Source of the DNA: Pirellulaceae bacterium
GTDB taxonomy: Bacteria > Planctomycetota > Planctomycetia > Pirellulales > Pirellulaceae
Length of the DNA stretch: 64,000 nucleotides
Direction: 5' to 3'
NCBI GenBank assembly: GCA_019636375.1
Contig: JAHBXS010000006.1
Coordinates: 24,416 to 88,415 of the forward strand
The notes under the pieces were generated by a model. That model saw only the letters and a program-made list of their open reading frames with translations, was not told the origin of the DNA and ran no database searches. This document shows positions 8,317-17,509 of the stretch, one piece after another (the first letter of the stretch is position 1; each line of letters starts with the position of its first letter). The translations under genes were made by a program, and so were the position numbers.

Positions 8317-9735
8317 ATGAATCAATACCCCTCGTTGCGTTTTGACTATTCCGGTTGCCTTGATGCCAATTATGGTTTGACGGAATCGCAACTCACGACC
8401 GCACGGAAAGAATTGGCGGGCTACCGCGATGAGATGTTGACAACGGACTTGGAGCTTTTTGCTCGCGGGACCGACATTCCGCCGGAAAAAATTCCACTCG
8501 ATGCGGGATTTTTGGAATTGCCAGATCGGCTGCTCGACGAGTACCGCACCGTGCGCGGGTTGAGTGAACTAAAGTCGATTTTGGCGACGGCGAAGCGTTT
8601 GCAAGAATCGGTTGACCGAGTCGTGGTTTTGGGAATCGGCGGGTCCTACATGGGTGCTCGAGCAATTCTCGAATCGTGCTGTGATCCGTTTTATAACGAC
8701 CTGCCAAGAGGCGAACGAGGCGGGCGCCCCAAGATTTATTTTGCGGGGAACAATGTTGATAACGACTACACCCAAGGCTTACTCCACCTACTGCGTTCGA
8801 CCAACGCCACCGGTGATCCCCAATCGAAGTGGGGATTGGTCGTTATTAGCAAAAGTGGCGGGACTCTGGAAACGGCGGCAGCGTTGCGACAATTCATTCA
8901 AGAATTTGTCAGCTCGTTCGGTGCAGAGACTTTGCCGGAATTTATGATCCCAGTAACGGGATCGAGCGGAAAGTTATCTGATTTGGCTGCCGCGATCGGT
9001 TGCAAGGTGCAGTTTCCGGTACCAGACGGGGTAGGGGGGCGATTTTCAATTTTCTCGGCTGTCGGCTTGTTGCCTGCGGCGATCATGGGTGCCGACATCA
9101 TCAAGTTGTTGGAAGGTGCCTCGCAAATGAACGACCACTTTAGTCGAGCCCGACCGGAAGAAAATCTCGTGATCAATTTTGTGGCCGTCAATCGCTTGAT
9201 GGAGTTGCAGCGAGGATGTCAAACGCGAGTTTTGTCGGCTTGGTCAAGTGCTCTTGAAGCAGCCGGACTGTGGTATGATCAACTGCTCGCCGAGAGCCTC
9301 GGGAAACATGAACAAGGTGCGTTGCCGCTCACCGTGGTCAACACGCGGGATTTGCACTCGCGAGCCCAGCAGCATCAAGAGGGCCGTCGCGATAAGCTGA
9401 TGAACAACTTGGTTGTTGATCGCTACCGACACGATTCATTAGCGATTGGAAAAATCGGCTGGAACCAAGACGGATTGGACTCATACGCGGAACTGACCCT
9501 TCCTCAGGTCATGAACGCTGCCATTCAAGGGACCAATCATTCCTATGCAGCCGATCAACGTCCGTCGACCAATTTGCACTTGCCGACCACTGACGAAGCG
9601 TCGCTCGGACAGTTTTTCCAAATGATGATGTTGGCGACGGTGCTAGAAGGGCGATGGATGGGCGTCAATCCTTATGGGCAACCGGGGGTCGAAGGGTATA
9701 AAATGCACATGAAACGCTTTTTGGAATCGCAGTGA
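8317..9735 (+). CDS. pgi: Glucose-6-phosphate isomerase
   Basis: Pgi interconverts glucose-6-phosphate and fructose-6-phosphate in the cytoplasm, linking glycolysis, gluconeogenesis and polysaccharide precursors. The 472-residue product fits the shorter Bacillus-like class. It has the first SIS-domain phosphate loop GIGGSYMGAR (from residue 106), the second SIS motif SKSGGTLET, the signature GGRFSIFSAVGLLP, the catalytic region with EQGALPLTVVNTRDLHSR, and the typical C-terminal NPYGQPGVEGYK. The ATG at 8317 follows an AT-rich leader with no strong Shine-Dalgarno sequence. With manA at 32.8 kb it supplies sugar-phosphate interconversion. Confidence 0.95.
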   Translation: MNQYPSLRFDYSGCLDANYGLTESQLTTARKELAGYRDEMLTTDLELFARGTDIPPEKIPLDAGFLELPDRLLDEYRTVRGLSELKSILATAKRLQESVDRVVVLGIGGSYMGARAILESCCDPFYNDLPRGERGGRPKIYFAGNNVDNDYTQGLLHLLRSTNATGDPQSKWGLVVISKSGGTLETAAALRQFIQEFVSSFGAETLPEFMIPVTGSSGKLSDLAAAIGCKVQFPVPDGVGGRFSIFSAVGLLPAAIMGADIIKLLEGASQMNDHFSRARPEENLVINFVAVNRLMELQRGCQTRVLSAWSSALEAAGLWYDQLLAESLGKHEQGALPLTVVNTRDLHSRAQQHQEGRRDKLMNNLVVDRYRHDSLAIGKIGWNQDGLDSYAELTLPQVMNAAIQGTNHSYAADQRPSTNLHLPTTDEASLGQFFQMMMLATVLEGRWMGVNPYGQPGVEGYKMHMKRFLESQ

Positions 9736-9822
9736 TCGAACGCTAAAGTTGCCTGACTGCTGCGACGGGCGAATGATCATGTGAATGATTTATTGATTAA
9801 AAAAGTTTTCGACGGAGACAAA

Positions 9823-10524
9823 ATGGCTTTGAAACTTACTTGGTATGGTCACGCGACGTGGGGAATTGAGTTTGCGGGCAAGCGGGTGATTATCGATCCT
9901 TTCTTTGATCAAAACCCAGCTTGCTCGACCAAAACCAGCGAGATCGATTGCGACCTGATTTTGATCACTCACGGGCATGGCGACCACATTGCCGATGCAG
10001 CGGCACTTGGCAAAAGAACCAAGGCCCCAATTATTTGCAACTATGAAATCTCTGAATGGTTGGGAAAACAAGGGGTGGCCAACTTAACCGGAATGAACTT
10101 GGGAGGGACCGCGAAACTCCCCTTCTGCTCGGTCAAGATGACACCCGCGTTACACAGTTCAGCGTTGCCAGATGGATCGAATGGCGGAGTTGCTGGCGGG
10201 TTCGTTGTTACTCTTGGTGGGCGTCGAATTTATTTCGCGGGTGATACTGCACTTTTCTCTGACATGAATTTTGTCGGCGAAATGGGGATCGAAGTTGCTG
10301 TTTTGCCGATCGGAGACTTGTTCACGATGGGAATTGACGACAGCGTTACCGCAACGAACTTGATCAATCCCAAATTTGTCGTCCCCAGCCATTACAATAC
10401 TTGGCCCCCCATCGAACAAGACACTGCGACTTGGGTGGAGGCCATCAAACGTGACACAGCGGCAGAGCCTGTCGTATTAACGGCGGGTGGGTCGCACGAA
10501 TTTTCGGCCTTTGCTGGTGAATAA
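9823..10524 (+). CDS. Metallo-beta-lactamase-fold hydrolase (UPF0173 type)
   Basis: This is a 233-residue MBL-fold metal-dependent hydrolase of the UPF0173 kind. The metal motif HGHGDH is at residues 50-55, with further ligands in ALHSSALPDG, FAGDTALFSDM and VPSHYNTWPP. The start at 9823 gives the family's usual N-terminus (LKLTWYGHATWGIEF) and follows GACGGAGAC. An upstream in-frame GTG at 9781 would add 14 residues and is less likely. The substrate is unknown. It lies close behind pgi and just before a secreted-protein gene, but no functional link is evident. Confidence 0.85.
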   Translation: MALKLTWYGHATWGIEFAGKRVIIDPFFDQNPACSTKTSEIDCDLILITHGHGDHIADAAALGKRTKAPIICNYEISEWLGKQGVANLTGMNLGGTAKLPFCSVKMTPALHSSALPDGSNGGVAGGFVVTLGGRRIYFAGDTALFSDMNFVGEMGIEVAVLPIGDLFTMGIDDSVTATNLINPKFVVPSHYNTWPPIEQDTATWVEAIKRDTAAEPVVLTAGGSHEFSAFAGE

Positions 10525-10544
10525 TTTCTACTTTTAGGTTTTCC

Positions 10545-11489
10545 ATGTTTTCTCGATCACTTAACCATAATAAACTCTGGCTGATCGTCGGTTGGATCGT
10601 CTTGGGCAGTTTCGGGTCGTTGTCCGCTGACGAATTCCGCTGGAAGTTCGCGCCAGAAGATCGATTTGCCGTTGTGTTGACGCAAGCCAGCGAAACCCAG
10701 TCGGTATGTGAAACGATTAAACGAATTTCTGGGAATGAAATTAGACTAGAAATAGATTGGAAAGTGCGCACGGTTGAAAACGACCTAGCGGTTATCGAAC
10801 AGACGATACAACGAGTGCAAATTCGGCTTTCTACGCCAACCGTAGACGGGTCTAACGTGGTCGAAATCGATACAGCAGCGAATGACGAAACCAAACCGAA
10901 AAAAGGTGTTGAGCAAAAGGTGTTCAAAGACCTTTCTACACTCGTCGGGATAACGGCGACGCTATCGATGAACACGCGAGGTGAAATTTCTCGAGTGATC
11001 GTCGCCGAAGAAGACTTGCAAAAACTTCGCCAGGCGGGGAGCACTACCCCACTTCTTAATTTGATGACCGCCGACGGCATGAGTGAATTATTCCGCAGTT
11101 CTTGTTTTGTGTTCCCGGAAGAAACTCTAACAACTGGCAGCGAATGGACAAATCGCCGGACGACAAATGGCCCATTTGGTGAGTTAATCACAAAAGAGCT
11201 TTACCGCTTCGAAGGGGAAATTGATCGCGACGGCAGAAAACGTCAGCAGTTCACTTTGGCCACGACCGCCGATAAACTTCCGACAATCCCGCCCGACGCA
11301 AATCCTGTTGATCCTCCACCTGAACTTCGTGAAATCAGTTCCAACGGTACATTTTGGTTTGATTCCGGGAGTGGACTTTTCACGGAATCGACAACCACTT
11401 CGATTCTCAAGTCGCGAAAATCGTTCCGCGATTTGCTTATTCACACGACTATTACCAGCAGTTCTACACTGACGATGGAGCGGCGATAA
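10545..11489 (+). CDS. Secreted protein of unknown function
   Basis: This 314-residue protein has an N-terminal signal peptide (KLWLIVGWIVLGSFGSLSAD). The mature part starts with ADEFRWKFAPEDRFAV and is rich in beta-strand-like segments (EIRLEIDWKVRTVEN, NGTFWFDSGSGLF). The pattern resembles planctomycete secreted proteins of the DUF6263 sort, but I am not certain of that. It lies 20 bases after the MBL hydrolase and 4 bases before the Rieske-MazG gene, so the three may be co-transcribed. Confidence 0.65.
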   Translation: MFSRSLNHNKLWLIVGWIVLGSFGSLSADEFRWKFAPEDRFAVVLTQASETQSVCETIKRISGNEIRLEIDWKVRTVENDLAVIEQTIQRVQIRLSTPTVDGSNVVEIDTAANDETKPKKGVEQKVFKDLSTLVGITATLSMNTRGEISRVIVAEEDLQKLRQAGSTTPLLNLMTADGMSELFRSSCFVFPEETLTTGSEWTNRRTTNGPFGELITKELYRFEGEIDRDGRKRQQFTLATTADKLPTIPPDANPVDPPPELREISSNGTFWFDSGSGLFTESTTTSILKSRKSFRDLLIHTTITSSSTLTMERR

Positions 11490-11493
11490 AAGA

Positions 11494-12207
11494 ATGCCAC
11501 CGGCCGCCCCGTCAGAGCAAGAGTTCATCGATGTCGCAAGCACGTCTGACATTCCCATAGGGGAGGGGAGGGCCTTTGAGATCGAACGGCGAACTGTTGC
11601 CATCTTCAACTGCGATGGACAATTTTTTGCGATAGACGATCATTGCCCACACATGGCGGCATCACTGGCTACTGGATCATTGGAAAACTGTGTTGTGGCC
11701 TGTCCATGGCACGCATGGCGTTTTGATGTCCGTGATGGGACCTGGATCGAAAACCCGCGAATCAAAACCGACTCCTTTCCAACTCGAATCGTCGGGGATC
11801 GAATTCAAGTCGCATTACCTTGCGAAAAGGTCACAATAAAATTGGCCACATCGCGTTGTGCGACGGAAAACACTGAAGAACAAAAGGCTCAAAACATGCG
11901 TAACGAATTAACTCTTCGCGATTTCCAAGCGTTGATCCGAGAAATGTATTACGACAAGGATCGAGCCCGTGGAATTGAGGGGACTTTCATGTGGTTGATG
12001 GAAGAGGTCGGCGAACTGTCGTCCGCATTGCGAGAACGGGATCGAGAAAATCAAATCGAAGAGTTCGCGGATGTATTGGCTTGGCTGTGTACGATTGCGA
12101 ACGTCTGCGAAATCGACTTGACGGAAGCAATCCAGCGGAAATATGGAACGGGGTGCCCAGGTTGCGAAAAACTGGCTTGCGTCTGCCCGGACTCTGAAAA
12201 ACCGTAG
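11494..12207 (+). CDS. Rieske ferredoxin-MazG pyrophosphohydrolase fusion
   Basis: One 237-residue frame joins two domains. Residues 11-110 form a Rieske [2Fe-2S] domain of the NirD/ferredoxin type, with ligands CPH (51-53) and CPWH (70-73). Residues 135-237 form a MazG-like NTP pyrophosphohydrolase with metal motifs EEVGE (170-174) and EEFAD (189-193), then a Cys-rich tail (GCPGCEKLACVCP) that may bind zinc. An in-frame ATG at 11896 begins exactly at the MazG part but has no good ribosome binding site, so both a full-length fusion and a separate MazG from an internal start are possible. The Rieske part suggests redox input, but no partner oxygenase is nearby. Confidence 0.82.
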   Translation: MPPAAPSEQEFIDVASTSDIPIGEGRAFEIERRTVAIFNCDGQFFAIDDHCPHMAASLATGSLENCVVACPWHAWRFDVRDGTWIENPRIKTDSFPTRIVGDRIQVALPCEKVTIKLATSRCATENTEEQKAQNMRNELTLRDFQALIREMYYDKDRARGIEGTFMWLMEEVGELSSALRERDRENQIEEFADVLAWLCTIANVCEIDLTEAIQRKYGTGCPGCEKLACVCPDSEKP

Positions 12208-12330
12208 TAGTTTCTTCGTTTTGGCATCAAGCTGCATTGACGGTGGCCCTTTCGGATGATGCGGGCATGTTCGAAATGTGGGTTTTCGATTATCCTAGAT
12301 GTCTTTCATTGACTTTACTTTTCGACCTCA

Positions 12331-14628
12331 ATGCGTGCGGAATCCGAATTATATAGCGTCGATTGGCTTTGGCACCAACGACGACTTCTCGCCTTGGCAA
12401 TCTTAGTTGGCTTGATTTTCACAAGTCAATATTCGAGCGCAGAGCTATTACGACGCGAACTATCGAGATTTCCCATCTCAACGTCTACCGAATCCAGCGA
12501 ACCGCAAAACGGAGACCTCGTTGAGTCCTATCAAATCGGCTTTGCGAACCACGTGCGTTTGGGACATTGGACTCATGCATCGCTAAAAATCAAAAACAGC
12601 GACTTGGCCCGCTCAATTCGCCAGATCGAGATATCATGCCCCGATGGTGATGACTTACCCATTAATTACCGGCAACCGGCCACTTGCAATGAACTGGGAA
12701 TCGTCGAAGGCTATTTTCGCCTCGGACGTCCCGTGGGTGAAATCGGAGTCCGACTCTTGAACGAAAATGGCGACACGTTGTGCGCCATGAATTTCGCCGT
12801 CGGCGTGGTTGCCGAAGAAATTAAAAGCGTTCGTGCAACGGCGCGGATCATCGTTGGAGTTGGTGATGTTCCAGAATTTCGGCGCGGGGCGGAGATTCAA
12901 GATGCGTATGACACGGACTTGGCAACATTTTTGTTAAAAGCATTTCCTGTCGAATTTTTGCCCAACGACCATCGCGGCTATCGCGGAGTCGACACCGTTA
13001 TTTTGGCAGTGTCCAACCGCGAGTTACTTGAGCAAATTTCTGCAAGCCAACTTGACGCCTTGGCCGCATGGGTCGAGCGTGGTGGAAAGTTAATGATGTG
13101 GATGGCGGCTGATTTGTCCTCTGAAATATCGAAGGACGGACGACTGGGACGGCTGGGAAATTTCGATAACGTCCGAACGTTCGCGTTGCGGAGGCTATCA
13201 GTTGTCGAGCGATTTGTCGATGCCACCGTTCCACTCCCAAGCGAACCACCTGTCTCATTGATCGATGTCGGTGAAAAAGTATCGCAACCTGTTTTGAGTC
13301 AGGACGGTCGAGTATTGGCTGGTCGCTATCGACTGGGAATGGGGACGGTGATGTTTGTCTCACTTCCTCTATGTGATGAACCCTTAAAACAGTGGCTGTA
13401 CACGCCAGTTTTACTTGAAAAACTTATCAACTCCGATGTCACCGTGTCCGATTCTGGAACGGCCCTTGGAGCGGGAATGCTGATCGACAATGGCTACCGT
13501 GATCTGTCAGGCCAATTTCGCGTTCCGCTTGAGGCCTTCTCGACCGTGCAGTTGGTGCCATTCACTTTGGTCGCCGCTCTGATCGTTTTGTTCCTATTAT
13601 TGGTGGGGCCTGGTGATTTCTTTTTGCTGCGTTCAGCACGGGAGAAAATGCATTGGACTTGGCTCACGTTTCCGCTGTTCGTTGCTTTGTTTTGCGGTGT
13701 CGCCTATTGGATAAATCAGTCCTTTAAGGACTCTACTCTTCGCGTGAATGTTTGTGAGGTCATTGACGTAGAACCGACAAACTCGCAAGTTACTGGACGT
13801 GTTTGGGCAGGGATTTACAGCCCCCAAGCGGAGAGTTTTAATCTAGAAGTTAATAGCAATCGAACTGAGTGGAGTTCGCCGTCGCGGCGTGAGTTGACCT
13901 GGATGGGGCACCCTGGGTCGGGCTTGGGCGGGATGCAAACAACAACACCGTCATTTGCACCTCCGACGGCGTATCACAGTGTAACGGACAACGGCCAATC
14001 GAATCAGAATTTGGCCTTGGAAGGATTTCCCATCACGTTCGCTTCGACAAAAACCGTCTCAGGCTATTTTGAAGCAACTGGAAAAACACGCAACAACTCA
14101 CGTTTGGTCAGGACTCGGCGACTTGACCGATTGGACGGCCAAGTTGGCAACCCATTTGACTTCACTTTGTACAACCCACGTCTATTTTATGGCGAATCCG
14201 TATTTACGCCCGAAAAACATCTCGCGCCGGGTGATGCCGTTGACGTTTTCACGGAAATGAAGGAACGGACCATCAAGCATTACTTCGCTGGCCGTTCTGG
14301 AGATGCAACCAAGGAAGGAAGCAAGGCCCAAAAGTGGAACCCACAAGAGACGAATTCTCATCGGATTTTGCTGCTATCGATGGTTCATGATTTGGTCGGA
14401 GGCCAACGCTACTCAGGACTCAGTAATCGATACCTCGAAGGAATTGAATTGTCGGATCACCTGCTGCCTGACCGAGCAGTGTTGGTGGGGGAAGTCCATG
14501 AGCCCATGAGCCAGATATTGATCAATGGTCGAGCAGATAGAACCGTAGAAGCGCAACGTACAACTTTAATCCGCGTCTTCTTGCCAGTTGAAATTGAACG
14601 CACCCGAGCGGAGTCGAAAGCCGAATGA
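12331..14628 (+). CDS. Membrane protein coupled to an ABC transporter ATPase
   Basis: This 765-residue protein has an N-terminal hydrophobic segment (RLLALAILVGLIFTS), a large extracytoplasmic part, and two membrane helices near residues 408-460 (TLVAALIVLFLLLVG and LTFPLFVALFCGVAYW). Residues near 225-270 (DTVILAVSNRELLEQI, LDALAAWVERGGKLMMW) resemble the glutamine-amidotransferase-like fold found in ABC-linked planctomycete and gliding-type proteins. Its stop overlaps the start of the ABC ATPase gene (ATGA), so the two are translationally coupled and probably form one complex. No permease gene with the usual six helices is adjacent. The substrate is unknown. Confidence 0.7.
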   Translation: MRAESELYSVDWLWHQRRLLALAILVGLIFTSQYSSAELLRRELSRFPISTSTESSEPQNGDLVESYQIGFANHVRLGHWTHASLKIKNSDLARSIRQIEISCPDGDDLPINYRQPATCNELGIVEGYFRLGRPVGEIGVRLLNENGDTLCAMNFAVGVVAEEIKSVRATARIIVGVGDVPEFRRGAEIQDAYDTDLATFLLKAFPVEFLPNDHRGYRGVDTVILAVSNRELLEQISASQLDALAAWVERGGKLMMWMAADLSSEISKDGRLGRLGNFDNVRTFALRRLSVVERFVDATVPLPSEPPVSLIDVGEKVSQPVLSQDGRVLAGRYRLGMGTVMFVSLPLCDEPLKQWLYTPVLLEKLINSDVTVSDSGTALGAGMLIDNGYRDLSGQFRVPLEAFSTVQLVPFTLVAALIVLFLLLVGPGDFFLLRSAREKMHWTWLTFPLFVALFCGVAYWINQSFKDSTLRVNVCEVIDVEPTNSQVTGRVWAGIYSPQAESFNLEVNSNRTEWSSPSRRELTWMGHPGSGLGGMQTTTPSFAPPTAYHSVTDNGQSNQNLALEGFPITFASTKTVSGYFEATGKTRNNSRLVRTRRLDRLDGQVGNPFDFTLYNPRLFYGESVFTPEKHLAPGDAVDVFTEMKERTIKHYFAGRSGDATKEGSKAQKWNPQETNSHRILLLSMVHDLVGGQRYSGLSNRYLEGIELSDHLLPDRAVLVGEVHEPMSQILINGRADRTVEAQRTTLIRVFLPVEIERTRAESKAE

Positions 14629-15557
14629 TTCGCACTGATAATTTGACCAAAAAATATGGCGACTTTTATGCGATCAAAAACATTAATCTGTCGCTAGAGG
14701 CGGGAGACCTGTTTGGGTTCATTGGCCCCAACGGTGCCGGAAAAACGACGACGATGCGGATCATTGCGACGCTGCTCGAACCCTCGCACGGAGAGGCCTA
14801 TGTTTGCGGGCATTCCATTTACGAAAATCCTCGCGAAATTCGGCGTCTGGTCGGTTTCATGCCTGATTTTTTCGGCGTTTACGACGACATGAAGGTCATC
14901 GAATATCTTGAGTTTTTCGCGGCGGCCTATCGGATCAATGGGCCGGAACGCAAAAAACGCTGTGATGAGTTGCTAGAGGTCGTGGACCTCGAATTCAAAC
15001 GTCACGCTTTGGCGAATACTTTGTCGCGTGGACAGACGCAACGATTGGGATTGGCTCGCGTTTTACTACACGATCCCCAAGTCTTGCTCCTCGATGAGCC
15101 ACTCAGTGGCCTTGATCCGCGAGCCCGCATCGAGATGCGTAACCTTATGCGACAACTCGGAAAAATGGGGAAGACCATCATTGTCTCCAGCCACATCTTG
15201 CCAGAGCTTGCAGACATCTGCAACAAAGTCGGCATTATTGATCGCGGCGAAATGATTTTGTCGGCGGAGGTCAATGATGTTATCAAACGAGTTCGCGGTC
15301 GAACCGTTTTGCATATCGGCGTTCACGAGGGAATCGACCAAGCCTATCGGTTGGTAAGTGAGCAACCGATTGTCGCCACAGCAACGATGGGAGATGGCTT
15401 TTTGACAGCGACCTTAAACGAAGACGTCGAAGACTATTCTGAGCTAGCATCGCTGCTTGTGCAAAACGGATTACGATTGACCATGCTTCGCGAAGAAGAA
15501 ATCAACCTCGAATCAGCTTTTATGCTTCTGACCAAAGGGGTTGGAGCGAAAATTTAA
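14625..15557 (+). CDS. ABC transporter ATP-binding protein
   Basis: A 310-residue ATPase of the ABC-2 export type. Walker A is GPNGAGKT (34-41), the signature is LSRGQ (133-137, where most family members have LSGGQ), Walker B is VLLLDEP (153-159), and the switch His lies in VSSHILPEL. The C-terminal 90 residues form the extra domain common to ABC-2 ATPases (VLHIGVHEGID, LREEEINLESAFMLLT). It starts inside the stop of the upstream membrane-protein gene (ATGA overlap). Energy coupling to that protein is inferred. Confidence 0.9.
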   Translation: MIRTDNLTKKYGDFYAIKNINLSLEAGDLFGFIGPNGAGKTTTMRIIATLLEPSHGEAYVCGHSIYENPREIRRLVGFMPDFFGVYDDMKVIEYLEFFAAAYRINGPERKKRCDELLEVVDLEFKRHALANTLSRGQTQRLGLARVLLHDPQVLLLDEPLSGLDPRARIEMRNLMRQLGKMGKTIIVSSHILPELADICNKVGIIDRGEMILSAEVNDVIKRVRGRTVLHIGVHEGIDQAYRLVSEQPIVATATMGDGFLTATLNEDVEDYSELASLLVQNGLRLTMLREEEINLESAFMLLTKGVGAKI

Positions 15558-15572
15558 CGGAATGGCCGTTAA

Positions 15573-15920
15573 TCAGATCGCCTCTGGGCCACGCTCCCCA
15601 GTCCGGATGCGAACCACATCTTCCAAAGGCAAAATAAAAATCTTTCCATCTCCGACTTCGCCATCAGCTCCAGAGCGTCCACCTTTGATGATCGCGGCAA
15701 TTGTGGGCTCCACGAACTCTTCGTTGACAGCGATTTGCAATTGCACTTTGCGGCGCAGGTTGTTCGTAAAATGCTCGGCACCATACAATTCGGATTTGCC
15801 GGTTTGCCTTCCAAACCCTTGGCAATCCATGATCGTGAGGCGATAGACTTCGACATCAGTCAAAGCCGCTTTGACCGATTCCAGATTATGTGGCTGAATG
15901 ATGGCGATGATGAGCTTCAT
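15573..15920 (-). CDS. PII nitrogen-regulatory protein (GlnB/GlnK family)
   Basis: A 115-residue PII signalling protein, which senses ATP/ADP and 2-oxoglutarate as a trimer and binds targets through its T-loop. The ATG at 15920 gives the standard start (MKLIIAIIQPHNLESVKAAL). The T-loop is GFGRQTGKSELYGAEHF and the C-terminal signature includes GDGKIFILPLEDVVRIRTGE. Compared with E. coli GlnB, Tyr46 is kept, but the uridylylated Tyr51 is replaced by His50 and one residue is missing. A short insertion (GGRSGADGEV) precedes the B-loop. Regulation by uridylylation therefore looks unlikely. No ammonium transporter gene is adjacent. Confidence 0.9.
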   Translation of the reverse strand: MKLIIAIIQPHNLESVKAALTDVEVYRLTIMDCQGFGRQTGKSELYGAEHFTNNLRRKVQLQIAVNEEFVEPTIAAIIKGGRSGADGEVGDGKIFILPLEDVVRIRTGERGPEAI

Positions 15921-16165
15921 ACAATGTTCTATGTGGGTGATTCTGCCAGGCACACGCCACCGAAGATAGTAGTTCAGCGGCTCTCCGAGATCGCTCCCAA
16001 TGTGCAAAGACTTCACGAACTTGCGAATAGTTTATCACCCCTCGCAAGCCGCGTTTTCTGGCCGAGCGATCAGCCATTGAATCTAACCCAAAACAAACAG
16101 ATAGCCAACGGGACGCCAAATCCGCCTTTGCAATGTGCCAAATAGCGCTCTTTCAGACTCGATCC
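15921..16165. other. Intergenic region
   Basis: This lies between the PII gene and the end of the porin gene, both on the minus strand. It should hold the PII promoter. No clear hexamers or terminator stem were identified. Confidence 0.4.
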
Positions 16166-17509
16166 TTAAAACAAGATGATGGCATCGAGTGCCGGAATCA
16201 ACCGTCCGGTATCAATCGCTGATGCTCCATAGTCCATGCGAATCTCAGGTCGGATCACGAAGTTTGCATGTGGTCGATAATTAAGACCTGACGTAAAACT
16301 CCATGTCGACCGAGCGGTGCCGAAGATTTGATCAGACTTCCACCACTCAACTCTCGACCCAACCGCCAAACACTGGTTCATGTTGTAAAACAGGTAATTG
16401 GTGATTCCAAATTCATTGTTATTTTGGAGGTTCAGGAAATCGCCTGCCAGGACATAGCACACTCGGTCTGAGGCTTGGAATCGTGCGACTGCCGATTGGA
16501 GGACGCCACTTCCGCGATGTCCCGTATCACCTAATGAGCTTGTCAACTCTAAAGAGACCCGATTGGTAGGCTGAAGCCGGACGCCGGTCAACAAGTTAAA
16601 TCCGTTATCGGTGCTGTCGAACCCTGTATCCCAACCCAACGTTGCACCACCCAGGAGCGTCACACCAGGTGAACGCTCGTGAGTCGCCAAGATTCCCGTA
16701 TGCCCAAATGGTTGAGTATAAAACCGAGTATAGGTCCGGCTGTAGAAAAAGTTCTCGACTGAGGGAATACTTTCGGCTCCGAATGGCGAGAGAAACCGAC
16801 CGATTTTCACGGAAGTGTTGCAGTTTGCGGTTTCGACGTAAGCTTGAGGCAAAGCCCAACCATAGATCCCGCGGTCCCAACCATTGTCCCAGCCGGTTGG
16901 AGCACCCGTGGGACTGTTACCAAACGACTGAAACGCTTGGGCATCCATTCCATAAACGGTATCCAATCGATAACCCCAACCCCAGTTGGCCTGTCGTGCA
17001 GCCGGCCGCTCAATGAAGCCCCAGAACTGATGCAGGTTCAATTTTTCTTCGCGATTATTCAAGAAGGGAATATTCGAATCGTGAATGCCGACCTGGGCAA
17101 AACCGCCAGCCCGGCGACCGTTGCACGCCGTTCCAAAAATACGTTGTACTTCGCCAATTTGGCAATTGCTGCTCGGACGACGTTGGTTTCCGAAATCCGG
17201 ATTTGTGGCGTTACTGCGCGTGTCCAATCCGGGTCGTTGCTCAAAAGGATTTCCGAGCGGTGTTCGGGGAGCTTGAGGAACTTGATCGTAAGGGTCTTGG
17301 ATTGCAGCGGCTGCTTCTGGGTCTTGTTGAGACTGAAACAACCGCAAACCACCGCTTGACGCTGCGGTTACTGGTGGTGCAGGTACTTGAATTGCCGCCG
17401 GTTGGGAATCTTGAATCCGCCATGGGTAGTTTGCTGACCCTTGTTGGCCCCACAGATTTGCGCTTAAGCAAACCGTTATCGTTCCAAACAAAAAGGAAAA
17501 CACTCGCAT
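16166..17509 (-). CDS. Outer-membrane beta-barrel porin (BBP2/OmpL-like)
   Basis: This 447-residue protein fits the BBP2 (OmpL-like) porin family common in planctomycetes. The ATG at 17509 gives a signal peptide (VFSFLFGTITVCLSANLWGQQ). A Pro/Gln-rich linker and a segment with two Cys (SNCQIGEVQRIFGTACNGRR) precede the barrel. Barrel strands alternate aromatic and polar residues (FWGFIERP, GWALPQAYVE, SVKIGRFLSPFGAE, FYTQPFGHTGILA, VGSRVEWWKSDQ), and the protein ends in a hydrophobic strand with terminal Phe (ALDAIILF). It probably forms an outer-membrane pore. It is monocistronic. Confidence 0.82.
   Translation of the reverse strand: MRVFSFLFGTITVCLSANLWGQQGSANYPWRIQDSQPAAIQVPAPPVTAASSGGLRLFQSQQDPEAAAAIQDPYDQVPQAPRTPLGNPFEQRPGLDTRSNATNPDFGNQRRPSSNCQIGEVQRIFGTACNGRRAGGFAQVGIHDSNIPFLNNREEKLNLHQFWGFIERPAARQANWGWGYRLDTVYGMDAQAFQSFGNSPTGAPTGWDNGWDRGIYGWALPQAYVETANCNTSVKIGRFLSPFGAESIPSVENFFYSRTYTRFYTQPFGHTGILATHERSPGVTLLGGATLGWDTGFDSTDNGFNLLTGVRLQPTNRVSLELTSSLGDTGHRGSGVLQSAVARFQASDRVCYVLAGDFLNLQNNNEFGITNYLFYNMNQCLAVGSRVEWWKSDQIFGTARSTWSFTSGLNYRPHANFVIRPEIRMDYGASAIDTGRLIPALDAIILF

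Noticed and set aside
11896..12207. MazG part as MazZ of a Z-genome pathway
   Set aside because: It is 40 kb from the PurZ-like gene and fused to a Rieske domain; nothing ties it to dGTP metabolism of a modified genome.
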